DNA from: Lantana camara
Taxonomy: Eukaryota; Streptophyta; Magnoliopsida; Lamiales; Verbenaceae
Length of the DNA: 64,000 nt
Direction: 5' to 3'
Assembly (NCBI GenBank): GCA_037501455.1
Contig: CM074856.1
Span: 96,462,001-96,526,000, forward strand
The notes beneath the pieces were generated by a model, which worked only from the letters and a program-made list of their open reading frames with translations, searched no databases and was not told where the DNA came from. Both the position numbers and the translations under genes were made by a program. Every line of letters starts with the position of its first letter. Position 1 is the stretch's first letter. This document shows positions 49,197 through 59,989 of this stretch, one piece after another.

Positions 49197-51530
49197 TGTG
49201 ACGCCTGGAGCGATGAGCCACCACATCCTCCGCACCTAGACCCGAATCCACATATGAAATGGGAGTCCATACATGAACCCAAGTCTAAGCGAACGGGGAT
49301 CTACGCGCACACACTAGGCTAAGAGGGACTAAGATAGTAACAGAGCGCGTAAGAAAAACAATTAAACAATTATGCGGAAGCAAATAACAGGATCCAAAAG
49401 CATACAAAAATATATACGTGGCCATTCCGGTCAAAAATACAAAAGGTATTCAAAGTTCTCCAAATTATAGCTTAATTCAAATACATATCAAAGTATTCAA
49501 AAGATGCAAGTATGAAATGCTGACTCGACCCAAACTAGCTAGCACAACACGACCACGTACTTTCCCGCTCAGCCCGAGCAAACCTGCAGCTAAAGGAGGG
49601 AAAAGGAGAGGGGTCAGTCACAACTCGATTGAGTGAGGGGGCGAACGCACACCCACACGCTCTATAAATATAGATCAGAGCACGTATTAAATGAAAGATT
49701 ATGAACCGGGGTGGGTGTTTGGACACCATATTATTTTCGGAACAAACTTATACATATACTTATCAAAACATCTCAAACTTCACATATTCGCATTATAACA
49801 TAAAGGAAAGCTCCTATCCCGTTTCATAATCAACATAACTTAACGAATTCTTATACCCGGCGAGTACGGGTCTTACTCTAACTCCTCAATTATCAACATA
49901 CGTATGAAAACAGAAATCTTAAACATAAACAAATCCAACCCCAACAACAATGGTGTTTCGGGAGTCAAACCCTCTCCTCCTAATTACCAATGCACACGGG
50001 GTAGCTATCCCACGATGTGCTTGAAGCACCACGCCTCCTCAACCTCTAAGAGTCGCGCGTGAGTACTCCAAATGGAGACTGTGCATAGGCTTAACCCGAC
50101 GGCCCTTGCCATCCCTAGCATCCTTACTCACGTCTCCGGGGCCCAGTAACAACCAATAAAGCTTACTTAACAGGCTACATAATCAAACATAACATACGTA
50201 CCTTATCGAGCATACCCTACCTTGCAACTCGGCATATGCTATACGCGTACCTCTCCGTGTCTTCCTTATTATTGAGATGTTGAGGTAGATCCTAGCTTGC
50301 TTAACAACTCACGGTTTGGAGCATAGCCTCGTTGCAAAACATTTTCAAGCTTATATATGCTTATACTTATAGTTCAAAACGTTCAATCGTATAATAAGGT
50401 CATAAACATATCATATGACACATATCTAATATATAAATATATAGTATATTCGCATGCGGGTGAGAAATCATAACATTTAGGCCATAGGTCGATTAACTAA
50501 AGGAAAATATCCTAAACCTCACCTTACGACAAAAGTAGGTAGAGTCAGGGGCCAAAAGTAGCAAATAAACACCTAAACCTTGGGCTCTGGCACGACTGGA
50601 AGAGGCTCTGAAACAAAAGAACACAAGACCCGAGACTTAGACTCAAAATGAACCAAATATGACACTCGGCAATGTTTATGAATGCAAAGTGTAATAGCCC
50701 GAAAACCCGCCTGTCGATATTGTCCGCTTTGGTGGGCTAAGCGACACCACCCTCATGGTTTTGTTCTTCCCGGTGGAATTTAAGCCCAAAGGCGCCCACC
50801 CAGGAAAAGGCCTCAACAAGGGAAAGGTATCCATCCCCTTATAAAGGAGGTTTTGTTCCCCTCTCCAACCGATGTGGGACAAGCACCTTAGGCTATTACA
50901 GTCCACCCCCCTAAAAGGGCCCCGGCTCTGATACCATTTGTAACAGCCCGAAAACCCGCCTGTCGATATTGTCCGCTTTGGTGGGCTAAGCCACACCACC
51001 CTCACTGTTTTGTTCTTCCGGGTGGAATTTAAGCCCAAAGGCGCCCACCTAGGAAAAGGCCTCAACAAGGGAAAGGTATCCATCCCCTTATAAAGGAGGT
51101 TTTGTTCCCCTCTCCAACCGATGTGGGACAAGCACGTTAGGCTATTAAACAAAGGATGCAAAATGTGATGCATAAACACGTCACTTAAGTCATATTGATT
51201 CATATCTTGGAACCTTATATCAATTTGAGCTACAAATAATTCAAATTAATCATGTTAGTTCAAACGAAGGCATAGAAATTCAAGTTCATGCATAAACAAA
51301 GTACATGACAAGAACGAAACATGAAAGTAGCAAATTAACACTCAAAAAGACATATAAAAGTATTTCGGAAACAAAGGAATCGAACCACAAAAGTTGAAAA
51401 TTCACATTTTACACAGCAGCATACGAAACGCCCGTTTTGTGACCTTAAGGTACGGTCAAACTCCCGTGTCATACCCTACTGTGACCGTTTTGGCTTCCCA
51501 AACGGGCGTTTGCAAAATACACTAAGGCAC
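49197..51530 (-). repeat. Family C LTR, right copy, truncated, with TRIM
   Basis: Aligns with 42843-45170 and carries the same TRIM at the same site. At ACTAAGGCAC it jumps directly into internal sequence (AATACATAACACACATC), so its last 0.9 kb is missing. Confidence 0.9.
50690..51149 (-). mobile_element. TRIM, second copy, same site as 44336
   Basis: 460 bp with flanking CAAAG (50685-50689, 51150-51154). The distal terminus is mutated from TTACA to TTAAA, and the internal segment has one more C than the other copy. Identical position and target duplication show that it was copied along with the C LTR. A 175-codon frame across it is not a gene. Confidence 0.9.
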
Positions 51531-52533
51531 AATACATAACACACATCACAAATAAGTACAAAGGTACAATGTGGGATGGATGCTCATGCAATGGATGCAA
51601 TTACCTCTCGGGTGTCTCTTTGGCCTTTGCCGTTCACATTCTTCCAACTTGTGCTTTGGCAATCTACATCCAAAGCATCGCCCCAATCTTTTCCAACAAT
51701 TCTCATAAGTATGAGAATTTCTTCTACAATGAGCGCACGACGGTTGTTCCATAGATGGGGATTCTTTCACTTTCTTCTTTCCCTTGGACCCCGCTTGAGA
51801 GTCCTCTCGATCTCTCTTTGATCCCGACCCCGAGCTACTTCCCGATCCAATTCTCCCTACTCGACTCTTTTCTTTTAATTTCTTGGATTCAACTCGGAGG
51901 GCGTCTCGGGTACTCTCAGTCCAAGCTCTAGACTCGATCCCGATTTCCATTTCTTGAAGGTCTTCTCTAATTCCTTCCATAAATTGGGCCATTCTTTCGG
52001 ATTCGTTCGGTCTTCTTAAATAGATGCGAGGGCATACGTTAATCTTCTGTTCGGAGGAACCACATCTAGTACACTTTCCCAACCTTTTCCAACACTTCTT
52101 ATAACTACGGTTGGGTCCTCCACAATTGTTGCATGGGATCTGGTCTTCGAGAAACGACGTGTTTGGCAAGAACATATGACCATTTCCAATAAATCAAGCC
52201 ATTTTACCCTTCATCTTGGCGGATTGATTATTGGTGCGATGATTCAGCGGTCTCGGTCTTGAAAAATCTTCGTCTCTATTTGATCCCAATTCCAACTTAG
52301 GGGCCATGATCGTTGAGATGAGTGGTTGCTTGTTAGAAGATGATAACCTACAATACACAAGGGAGGCAAAAGTACAATGCATGCGGTTAGTGAGTGATTA
52401 TGGTACGTAAATGGAACAACTAGCGCATGTAAAATATGCAAGAACTATAATTAATAAAAAGAAAGTAGAAATTTTAAAACACATAATGCAAGAAAATTCA
52501 CATATTTCGATGCAATGCACACATTAGCATGTT
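51531..52533 (-). repeat. Family C internal fragment, copy 3
   Basis: About 1003 bp matching 48108-49110 of copy 2. Both ends are abrupt: on the left it joins LTR sequence, on the right it stops within 90 bp of the PBS position and joins an LTR start. Confidence 0.88.
51546..52307 (-). pseudogene. Double zinc-knuckle protein of family C, copy 3 (best preserved)
   Basis: After the TGA at 52194-52196, shared by all three copies, the frame is open for 209 codons from ATG 52175 and includes both knuckle pairs: CNNCGGPNRSYKKC, CTRCGSSEQKINVC, CAHCRRNSHTYENC and CFGCRLPKHKLEEC. Between them are a charged helix (EDLQEMEIGIESRAW) and a Ser/Gly then Lys-rich linker. The first two knuckles lack the His (Arg or Ser, and Gln). 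In the related E element the codon equivalent to the TGA is CGA (Arg), so the stop is a C to T change. Not recognised beyond nucleocapsid-like knuckles. Confidence 0.65.
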
Positions 52534-52625
52534 AAACACATAAAAAGGGAATTAAATCACATAAGTGCGTAACGTAATCTCTCTCGTGACGCATACTTGT
52601 ACGATTTATCGGACGGGGCGTCACA
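52534..52625 (-). repeat. 92-bp LTR start of a C-related element
   Basis: On the minus strand TGTGACGCCCCGTCCGATAA resembles, but is not identical to, the C LTR start TGTGACACCCCGTCCGCTCG. It joins internal sequence at 52533 and abuts an A-type LTR at 52626. Confidence 0.6.
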
Positions 52626-54274
52626 TACCCACCCGGGGAGCTTTATGCAGAAGGTTTCTGCATAAAGACTACCCGGCCGGGCATTTTTACGGCCAAAATC
52701 TCCCCGCCCGGGAAGATCTAGTTCAATCACGCAGTGGCCCAAAACAAAGCTTAAATATCCTGATTTAAGGCAAGAATTAATAGTACCAGGTAGCAGCAAC
52801 ATAAGGCACAATTCAGCAGAAAAAATGGCACTAAAACTCCCACAATAGACTGATAAAAACAGTAGTTAATCAAGGAAAATGAGCAGCAGTTGACAGCAAG
52901 AAAAACAGGCCGAAAACAGGGCAAAAGAAAGCAAAAACTGAGCAGCAGCTGTTCCAATTCGTCCCATCATACTCAGGTAAGGCAGAAAATATGCAGCAAA
53001 ACAACTCCAAAACAACATACAAATCAGCCCTAAGAATGCTCAAACGTGAGATGAAGGTATATGTGATCATTTCATGAATTTTCCTCAAAACTCCATTAAT
53101 GACATTTCATGAATGCTTCAACTACCATGTAATACTTCACCATAAATGCAAAGAAGAAGTCAAAACAATCATATTCATGCTTTGAATCAACCAAAACCAT
53201 CAAGGAATGAAAGATATCAACATCTGTCTCTAAACCTAGCTATTTCACCATTTCAGCCATAAACTCATGAAAGCATGCTCAAAATTGGGGACGAATGGAT
53301 CAAAATGACTCAAAATAAATCTATATTACAACCCTAATCTTACATTGTGGATTGGATGAAGTTTGGAAGAGATTTGAGCTTTGAATCTCCAAGGGTGACA
53401 AGAGTTACGGGATTTTCTGGAACATGGAATTTTTGGCTGAATTTCTCCAAGTGATGAAGGTTGTTCGGTTAGGGAGAGTAATAGCATGTTAGGGGGTTGA
53501 GTTAGGGTTTCAATTGCTCAAACCATGGTTAATTTGGTCAAGGATGGAGGAAGATATGGCTATTTTAGTAAAATATGACAGTTTTGGTGTCTATAACACG
53601 TTTAGGTTAAATTTCGATGGTTCAAATAACTTTGGAAAAATATAAGGCTAAGTTCATTAAACTTGAATTTTTGTTACGAGTTTAGCCAAGTTGACGAAAC
53701 TCAAATCTGAGTTTCCTAGCTCAAGATATCAAATACGGAACCAAGTGTGCGCTAATTGCTCGTTAGCCCCCAATTTGGATTCCAAAATAAAAATAAATTC
53801 GAAACTCGTGCAAATGAACCCGAAAACAAGAAACGAACATATATTCATATTCATGACACGTATATCTCCAACATATTAAATTTTCACGAAATTTCGAATT
53901 AAATTCGAATAAGAACGACACTCAAACATGTCATACATGCTCATATAGTTTAAAATTTCAATTAAATTCAAATAATTCAAATATTTATGAAATAAATTAA
54001 ATAAAAATAAAAATTAAATAAATAAACTCAACGAAATACAATAAACAACAATTTAGTAATTAACCATAAAAAGAAACAATTAATTCCATTCCAATTAAAT
54101 TACAAAGTCAACGATTAAATGAAAATTTAATATTAATAAAATAAGAGATAATTATTTAACATTTTAACATTTAATTGTAAAATTAAATATACAAAACACT
54201 TATAAATAATTAATTTGCGCAATTTGGTAAGCACATACGTCATGCCTGTACGGCCGAAATATCGGGGCGTCACA
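52626..54274 (-). repeat. A-type LTR fragment, reversed
   Basis: On the minus strand it begins TGTGACGCCCCGATATTTCG and follows the A LTR for 1.65 kb, including the AT-rich stretch (53940-54180) and the beginning of the palindrome cluster. The palindrome TCTCCCCGCCCGGGAAGA lies near 52700 and a perfect 12-bp stem hairpin at 52641-52667. It is cut in that cluster. The rest of its element is not found in the window. Confidence 0.85.
52641..52667. repeat. Perfect hairpin in A-type LTR
   Basis: CTTTATGCAGAA, 3-bp loop, TTCTGCATAAAG. It is the counterpart of the shorter hairpin at 4398-4416. Confidence 0.85.
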
Positions 54275-55022
54275 TTCTAAGCCCGTTTGATCCCCCGTAT
54301 TTTGTCCGAAATGAACTGTACGAGCAGATCTGCCACCTTGGAGTATTTTGGCTATCATTAATTCATTTCTTAGCCAAATCACTTGATTCTTGAGCCAAAC
54401 TAACCCTAGTTAAACCCTCTAACCATCCCTTAAGCTGTCATTTCATAATCAGTCCTGGGGAGAGAGAAAGACGCAGCTGAACGAGGGAGAAAGGGGGAAA
54501 AAGAAATCTGCAAAGCCCACTTTGTCTTTCCAAGATCATTACTCCATCATTTCGCCTCAAATTCAAAAGGTAAGCCCGGATTCTTGTTCTATATCTTCTC
54601 CACTTTCTTTAAGTGTCCTTTTGCTGTATTTCATGGAGGTTTAAGCATTGTATGATTCTTATGTTGAATAGTTAGGTTTTCCATTTTTCTTGAACCCATG
54701 TCTTGAGCTTTTTTTCTGTGATTTGAAGCATGAAATGTGATTTTCTCATTAGCTATTATGTGATTATGGCTGTGATTTGGTTGTGTGTGAAGTGAATGTG
54801 ATTTTACCATTGTTGAGCATGAGTTTCTCCAAGCTTTCTTCCTCTTCTTCTTCGTTGTTGTTGCTGCTGTTTGGGTTGAGCTTTGGGGTGATTTTGTTGC
54901 TGTTTTTCTTGCCGTGTTGCTGCTGTGAATTGCTGCCTTGTTGTGCTCTATTGCTACTGCGTTGTTGAGTTTTGTTACAGGGGATTTTCGTCCTGCTGCT
55001 GCTGCGTGCGACTGCTATTTTA

Positions 55023-55153
55023 TCTCCCCGAGCGGGGAGAATTGTGTGTGAGAAGTCCCCGGCCAGGGACTTCCTCCTTGGACGTTCTGTATCTTTTCTT
55101 TCTTTTCTGCGGCCGGGTATTTGTGTGTGGAATATCTCCCCGGGCGGGGAGAT
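55023..55153. repeat. Palindrome cluster in E LTR
   Basis: TCTCCCC-GAGC-GGGGAGA at 55023-55040, AAGTCCC/GGGACTT arms at 55053-55072, and ATCTCCCCGGGCGGGGAGAT at 55134-55153. The last is the same 20-bp palindrome as in the A LTR at 4451-4470, although the surrounding LTRs differ. Confidence 0.85.
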
Positions 55154-56857
55154 GGGGTGTAATTGTTTAGAAGTTGTTGTTGCGTGTATTATCTATGTTG
55201 CATGGAAATAATGTGGTTTGGTAAAGGAATTGCATGCATGGTTTCAATGTTAGTGAGGATTGCATGCATTTTACGTACTAAAGTCTTCCTCCATGCATTT
55301 GTTTATTAATTGATATGTTATTCAATTTGTAGTCCTTGTACGTGTACTTATGTAATATATGGTGCTAGTTTGTGTGTAATATATAGGTTATATATATATA
55401 CTGAATGTTTTATATTTAAGTAAAATGAATTTTAGTGTTATAGTTTAAGTATTTAAATAGTATGATATTTCTAATTTGAATTTTGCATGCAAGACTTTCG
55501 TGTTTCGTTTTGTGCTTCCTATGCCTCTTATTTGTTTGTTTTGATTTATATGCAAAGTAAACATGTTATACTATATGATAAATGTCTTGTATTGAATTAT
55601 GTGAATTTATTTGATATGAATTTTAAGTGATTTGAACTTGAACGTTTAAGTGGTACTTTCTTTCATTCCATTGCTTCCATGAGCATTGTCGTGCGTCTAA
55701 TTGGTTCATGATTGAGTCTAAATCATAAGTTTGTATTTGTTTGTCTCAATTTTGAGTTCGAGAGGTGTCGGTTCCACCATTTAGCTTCTTCTTGGTCGTC
55801 AATGCTCCTCCGTAAGCACTTTTGGTAAAAGGTGAGGTTTAGGCTTGTTTTCTTTCAGTAAATGCGACCTATGACCCTATGTGCTCGTTTTCAAGCCTGC
55901 ATGCGAATATACTATTATACATATACTAAATATGTGTAATATGATACGTTATGAATCTTGTTATTCGATTTCATATGAATTCTTCTGAAATTATACGTAT
56001 GGGCATATATAAGCTTAATATGGTTTTGCAACGAGGCTATGCTCCAAACCGTGTAGTATCAAGCGAACTATGTATCTTCCTCAGCATATTATGAATTTGG
56101 AAGACACGGGGAGGTACGTGTATAGGATGTGCCGAGTTGCACGGTAGGGTATGTTTCTTATGGTATGTTTCTTAAGTATGAATCGTATCTTTCTAGGTTC
56201 CGCGAGTTAGGTATGTTTCCTATGAATCTTATGAGTCCTAATGAATCTTATGAATCCCTGGGCCCTGGAGGCGTGGGTAAGGACGCCCGAGGCGGTGTTG
56301 GGCCGCCGGGTTAAGCCTGTGCACGTGCTCCCTAAGGTACGCTGCGGGATCGCTACCCCACGTATTGGTATCGAGTTGTACGATGTGGGCCCGTAATCCG
56401 CGTGCAGACTTCCGGAGAAGATGGATGGAATATGGGAATATGAGTCTTACGAATTTTATATATTTATGTTTCTTTACGATTCTTATGAATTCTTTTGTTA
56501 AGAGATAAAGTTGACACGTACTCGCCGGGTATTTGAATTCTTTTGTTATTTTGATCATGAAACGGGATAGGATATTTCGATTTCAATAAGAGATTTTTAT
56601 GTTAAGGTTTGAATCATTATGAATATAAGAATCCTTATAAGTTTTAATTATAAATCTTCATGAGTTTCAATACGAATCCCTATGAGTTTTAATATGAATC
56701 CATATGCATTCTTTGAATATATATATATGAATCCTTACAAGTTTTCAAACTTAAGAAGATACGAATATATGTATAAGTATGAGTTCTTTGGGAAAATGGC
56801 TTTGCTATGTAAAACCCTATTCCCGGCTCATAGTCTTTCGTTTAATACGTGTTTTGC

Positions 56858-56876
56858 TCTATATATATATATATAT
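56858..56876 (+). promoter_or_regulatory. Putative TATA box of E LTR
   Basis: CTCTATATATATATATATG is followed by GGGTGTGCATTAGCCCCCTC and ACTCAG. The same order is seen in LTRs at 63192 (+), 23040 (-), 37425 (-) and 43310 (-). Inferred. Confidence 0.5.
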
Positions 56877-57421
56877 GTATGGGTGTGCATTAGCCCCCTC
56901 ACTCAGTCGGTGGAATGACCCTCTCCTTTCAATCTTTTCAGTTTGTAGGTTTTGGTCGAGCTAGGCGGTGGTTTTCTTTTGGAGTCGAGTTGTTCGAGTC
57001 GTCTGCATCTTGCATTATTATTTTACGCCCTTGTATATTAAGAATTATGTATAACTAGAGGAATATATTTATGATTCGGTATTATTGAGAATTAGTAAGA
57101 TTTAAATTGCCTTTGTCGGCCTTGCCTTGCCTTACGTTTCAAAAGAGGCCTGTGTGCCCAAGTCTGCATGTGATTCGTATGTTTCAATTTTGTCAGCCCG
57201 TGGCCATTGCATGTGTATGATGATCTTGGTGCTTCTGCATCTATTCCATTCTTGTTTGGCGCACTCTGATTAGGGTCTGGACCGCCTAGCTTAGGTGAGA
57301 TTTTATTTGTCACCCGTTCGCCGTGGCTTGATGGGTGTACGGAGTTTCCATTTCGTTACTCTTGTTGGGCCATAGTGCGGGGGATGTGGTGGCTCGCCGC
57401 TTCGGGTGCTACATCTTAAAG

Positions 57422-57433
57422 TGGTATCAGAGC
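57422..57433 (+). other. Primer-binding site of E
   Basis: TGGTATCAGAGC, 8 bp after the LTR end. Confidence 0.9.
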
Positions 57434-57718
57434 TCCGGGTTGCAAAACCGGAGTTCTCGCGTCGTGTTGTGTCAAGTATAGGTCGTACGGCATAGGAATA
57501 ACGTGCTAATTTGTGCATTGCATTAAGATATGCGACCTTCTTGAATTATGTGTTTTAAAATTGTTACTTTCTTTTCATTAATTATTGTAGTTACATACTT
57601 TATGTGCATTAGTTATTCCATTTACATGCCATAATCACTCACTAATCGCATGCATCGTATTTTCACCTTTCTTATGTATAGCGGGTTAATATCTTCCAAC
57701 GATCAACCACTTACCTCA

Positions 57719-58230
57719 ATGACTACGGGCCCTAAGTTGAAATTGGCATCAAGTAGGGATGAAGGCCCTTCACGATAGCCGAGTCATTGCACCGATAACC
57801 AATCCACCAAGGTGAAGGGAAAGATAACTCGATTTGAAGGAAGAGACCTTATGTTCTTGTGGAGCGCATCATTTTCGAAGAGCAAATCCCATGCACCCAT
57901 TGTGAAGTAAGGAATGGGAATCGTTGAGAAATTAGGAAGTCGAAAGTTTAAAACTTCTGAGAGAACAAGAAGGTTGACTCATGCTTTTATAATACTCGAA
58001 AGGAATTGAAGGAGTCCAAGGAATTAGCTCAAATCTTAGAGGAAATTAGAAAAGAACTTCGAGAAATGGAAACCGGGATCGAGTTTAGAGCTTGGATCAA
58101 GAGTACTCGGGAAGTTGTTCAGGTTGAATCTAAGAAATTGAAACGAAGGAGCTGAGTAAGAAGAATAGAATCAGGAGGTAATTACATTCATAGCATGAGC
58201 ATCCATCCCCCATTGCAGCCTTGTACTTAT
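57719..58230 (+). pseudogene. Relic of zinc-knuckle protein in E
   Basis: ATG at 57719 gives MTTGPKLKLASSRDEGPSR, then TAG at 57776-57778. The frame continues as NQSTKVKGKITRFEGRDLMF, which lines up with the C protein around its TGA; here the codon is CGA. Further on, EIRKELREMETGIEFRAW matches C. The knuckles themselves are lost or unrecognisable. Confidence 0.6.
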
Positions 58231-58639
58231 TTGTTATGTGTGTTACGTATCGCCATTACTTGTTGCTTCCTTGTTTGGATTGTTGATCAACGTGACACAT
58301 AGTATGAGCATATCTAACCCGACATGTACGAATTTAATGTTTTCGTGATAGCTTGCGATTGAAAGAAGACCTCTTTCGTGATGGTAAAAATTGGGGTAAG
58401 AAGGAAATAGTGACTCCAAAGTTTCGGTTGAAATTATAACAAAAAGTTAAGGACACTACGAAATGGGAAGGATTCTCTAAGGATGGGGTAATCAAGGAAG
58501 AATTCCAATTAAACCAATCTATTGAAAATCAAGCTCGGGCAATAGGAAAAAATAGAGAGAGTTGAGACACCTCGAATATTAAGCAAGGAAGAAGTCATAT
58601 TGGAAGGGGTCAAAGAGAACCGATCAATATAGAAATTCT

Positions 58640-58900
58640 AAGTTTATGAAAATCCAAGATGTAGGAAGTTCTATCTTCGGGATAGCTTGGAGTTTACGTT
58701 CCCGATCCAAGCTGAATTGTCGTATTCTGAGGTTGAATTAGGAGATATGAAGCAACAAATGGATATGATAAAGAAAGGCAAAGAATTTTTGGAAGGAGAT
58801 CATGTAACCAAATGTAAGTCAATAAAGGGCAAGTCATACAACCAATTCAAATCAGTAAAGAGTGGAATCGGGATTTTAATCAAGGTGATAACTAGGTAAA
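58640..58900 (+). pseudogene. Protease-like relic in E
   Basis: Contains SEVELGDMKQQMDMIKKGK, matching CEVELGNIKQQIETIKKGK of family C, and upstream in another frame IFGIAWSLRSRSKLN, matching IFGMDWSLLSRSKLN. A frameshift separates the two parts. Supports common origin of C and E internal regions. Confidence 0.5.
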
Positions 58901-59021
58901 GGCTTAGGACAACAATTGAAGATTTATCATCAAGAAGAAGCTAAGATATTAACTCCACGAACATCAAAGAATAGGGATTTCGGGCTCTAAAAGATTTCAA
59001 AGGATGGAGATTGTGAAGAAG

Positions 59022-59868
59022 TGTAACATCCCAACTCTTCGGCTTTCCAGGTACTACGTCAGGAGTGTGCTAAGTGCGCATTTAATTAATTAAGCATGCC
59101 ATTATGTAATTTATTTGAATATTTGAATATTCGTTATATATTTTATGTTTAAGTTCTAAACGTTTTAATCCCTTTTCTCTTGTTTCAAGCTTGTTTAACT
59201 CCGTTTTTAATCCCGTTTTTTATGTCAACTTGCCATGCATGAAATATATGAATTTTAATTGTTCTTATATGCTTTATATGTGTTTTATAACTTGTTTATT
59301 TGAGTTTTAATTGCTTTGGTGTAACGGAACTTAAAGGGGGCTAAAGAGCATTTAGCGCACCTTGGGTTCCAGACACCGTACGTTGAGCTCGGGAATTTGG
59401 ATTCGAATTCTGACACCACCATTGGACTCGTTTCGACGATTCAGGTTCGATGGAACAAGCCTTGTATTTTTCGAACCCCGTTTAGCCTCTCGAATTTTGG
59501 CCCGAACCGAGCCTCGCGCCCGTAACGACCACCTTTTACGGTTTTGACCATAACTTGCTCATTTCTTGACCAAATCAAGTGATTCTTGGGCCCATTTGAC
59601 CCCAACTCAGCCCTTATCCATCCCTCTCTCTCCCATTTTGATCCAAACACCAAAAATGGGAGGAATTGCAGCTGAAGCAAGAAGAAAAGGAAAATCCCGT
59701 CACTATTCCAACCCTTGAGATTTTGAGCTCCAATCTCTTACATCTTCCATCCAATCTTCAAGGTAAGCATATATTTGTTATCTACATCCTTTGGTAGTTC
59801 TTTTCATCCATGAATTTCAGATTTTGAGCATGTTTAGCTAGGGTTTTAAGATCACTTGAGGAGTAATT
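59022..59868 (+). repeat. Start of a further E-related LTR (+)
   Basis: TGTAACATCCCAACTCTTCG begins 0.85 kb of LTR. It resembles the E LTR at 54300-54700 (TTCTTGACCAAATCAAGTGA against TTCTTAGCCAAATCACTTGA) but is too different to be an ordinary sister LTR. It ends near 59868 where internal sequence of F begins. The matching later part of this LTR appears at 62341. Confidence 0.65.
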
Positions 59869-59989
59869 AATGTCAAGGATGAATGTAATGTACAAATTAT
59901 CAAATAATTCCTACGCCGCTCGACCTAGACTTGACATGACACAACACTAGAACCTCGGTTTTACAACCGGGCTCTGATACCACTTAAGA
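59869..59989 (-). repeat. Internal remnant of element F
   Basis: On the minus strand: PBS TGGTATCAGAGC (59971-59982), then about 110 bp similar to the beginning of the C and E internal regions (GTGTTGTGTCATG, GGTCGAGCGGCGTAGGAATT). The rest of F's internal region and its 3' LTR are missing. Confidence 0.65.

Larger units (their letters stand above)
36958..52625 (-). mobile_element. Family C array: non-autonomous elements sharing LTRs
   Basis: Plus-strand order: LTR (36958-39722), internal (39723-42842), LTR (42843-46075), internal (46076-49196), LTR (49197-51530, truncated), internal (51531-52533, truncated), 92-bp LTR start (52534-52625). The two full internal regions are 3120 and 3121 bp and nearly identical. 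PBS and polypurine tract show minus orientation. No RT, RNase H or integrase is found, so any movement would have needed enzymes from other Tekay-type elements. The outer target duplications cannot be matched. Confidence 0.88.
54275..57413 (+). repeat. E-type LTR, main part
   Basis: Plus-strand LTR sequence ending GGTGCTACA, followed by a PBS. The start is not at 54275; that is the boundary with the reversed A-type fragment. It contains the GTAAGC site after the AAATTCAAAAG segment (54568), a palindrome cluster (55023-55153), an AAAAGGTGAGG element (55827), GCATGCGAA (55900), CCGGGTTAAGCC (56307) and a TATA-like stretch (56858). No gene; the ORFs inside are short and not conserved. Confidence 0.8.
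57414..59021 (+). repeat. E internal region, decayed, related to family C
   Basis: PBS TGGTATCAGAGC at 57422-57433. About 1.6 kb follows, in which C internal segments can be traced in the same order: the GTCGTGTTGTGTCAAG block, the knuckle-protein start (57719), EIRKELREMETGIEFRAW (near 58050), MSIHPPLQPCTYLLC (near 58200) and the protease-like relic (58640-58900). It then ends at AAAGGATGGAGATT before an LTR start. No RT or integrase. Confidence 0.75.

Noticed and set aside
50676..51203. 175-codon minus-strand frame
   Set aside because: It runs across a TRIM and its flanks and contains the LTR twice as a repeated peptide. It has no known domain.
54775..55211. Frames rich in Leu/Cys in the E LTR (similar ones at 4106-4544 and 12259-12641)
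   Set aside because: They come from GCTGCT/TTGTTGCTG-rich LTR sequence and cross the palindrome cluster. Frames differ between copies.
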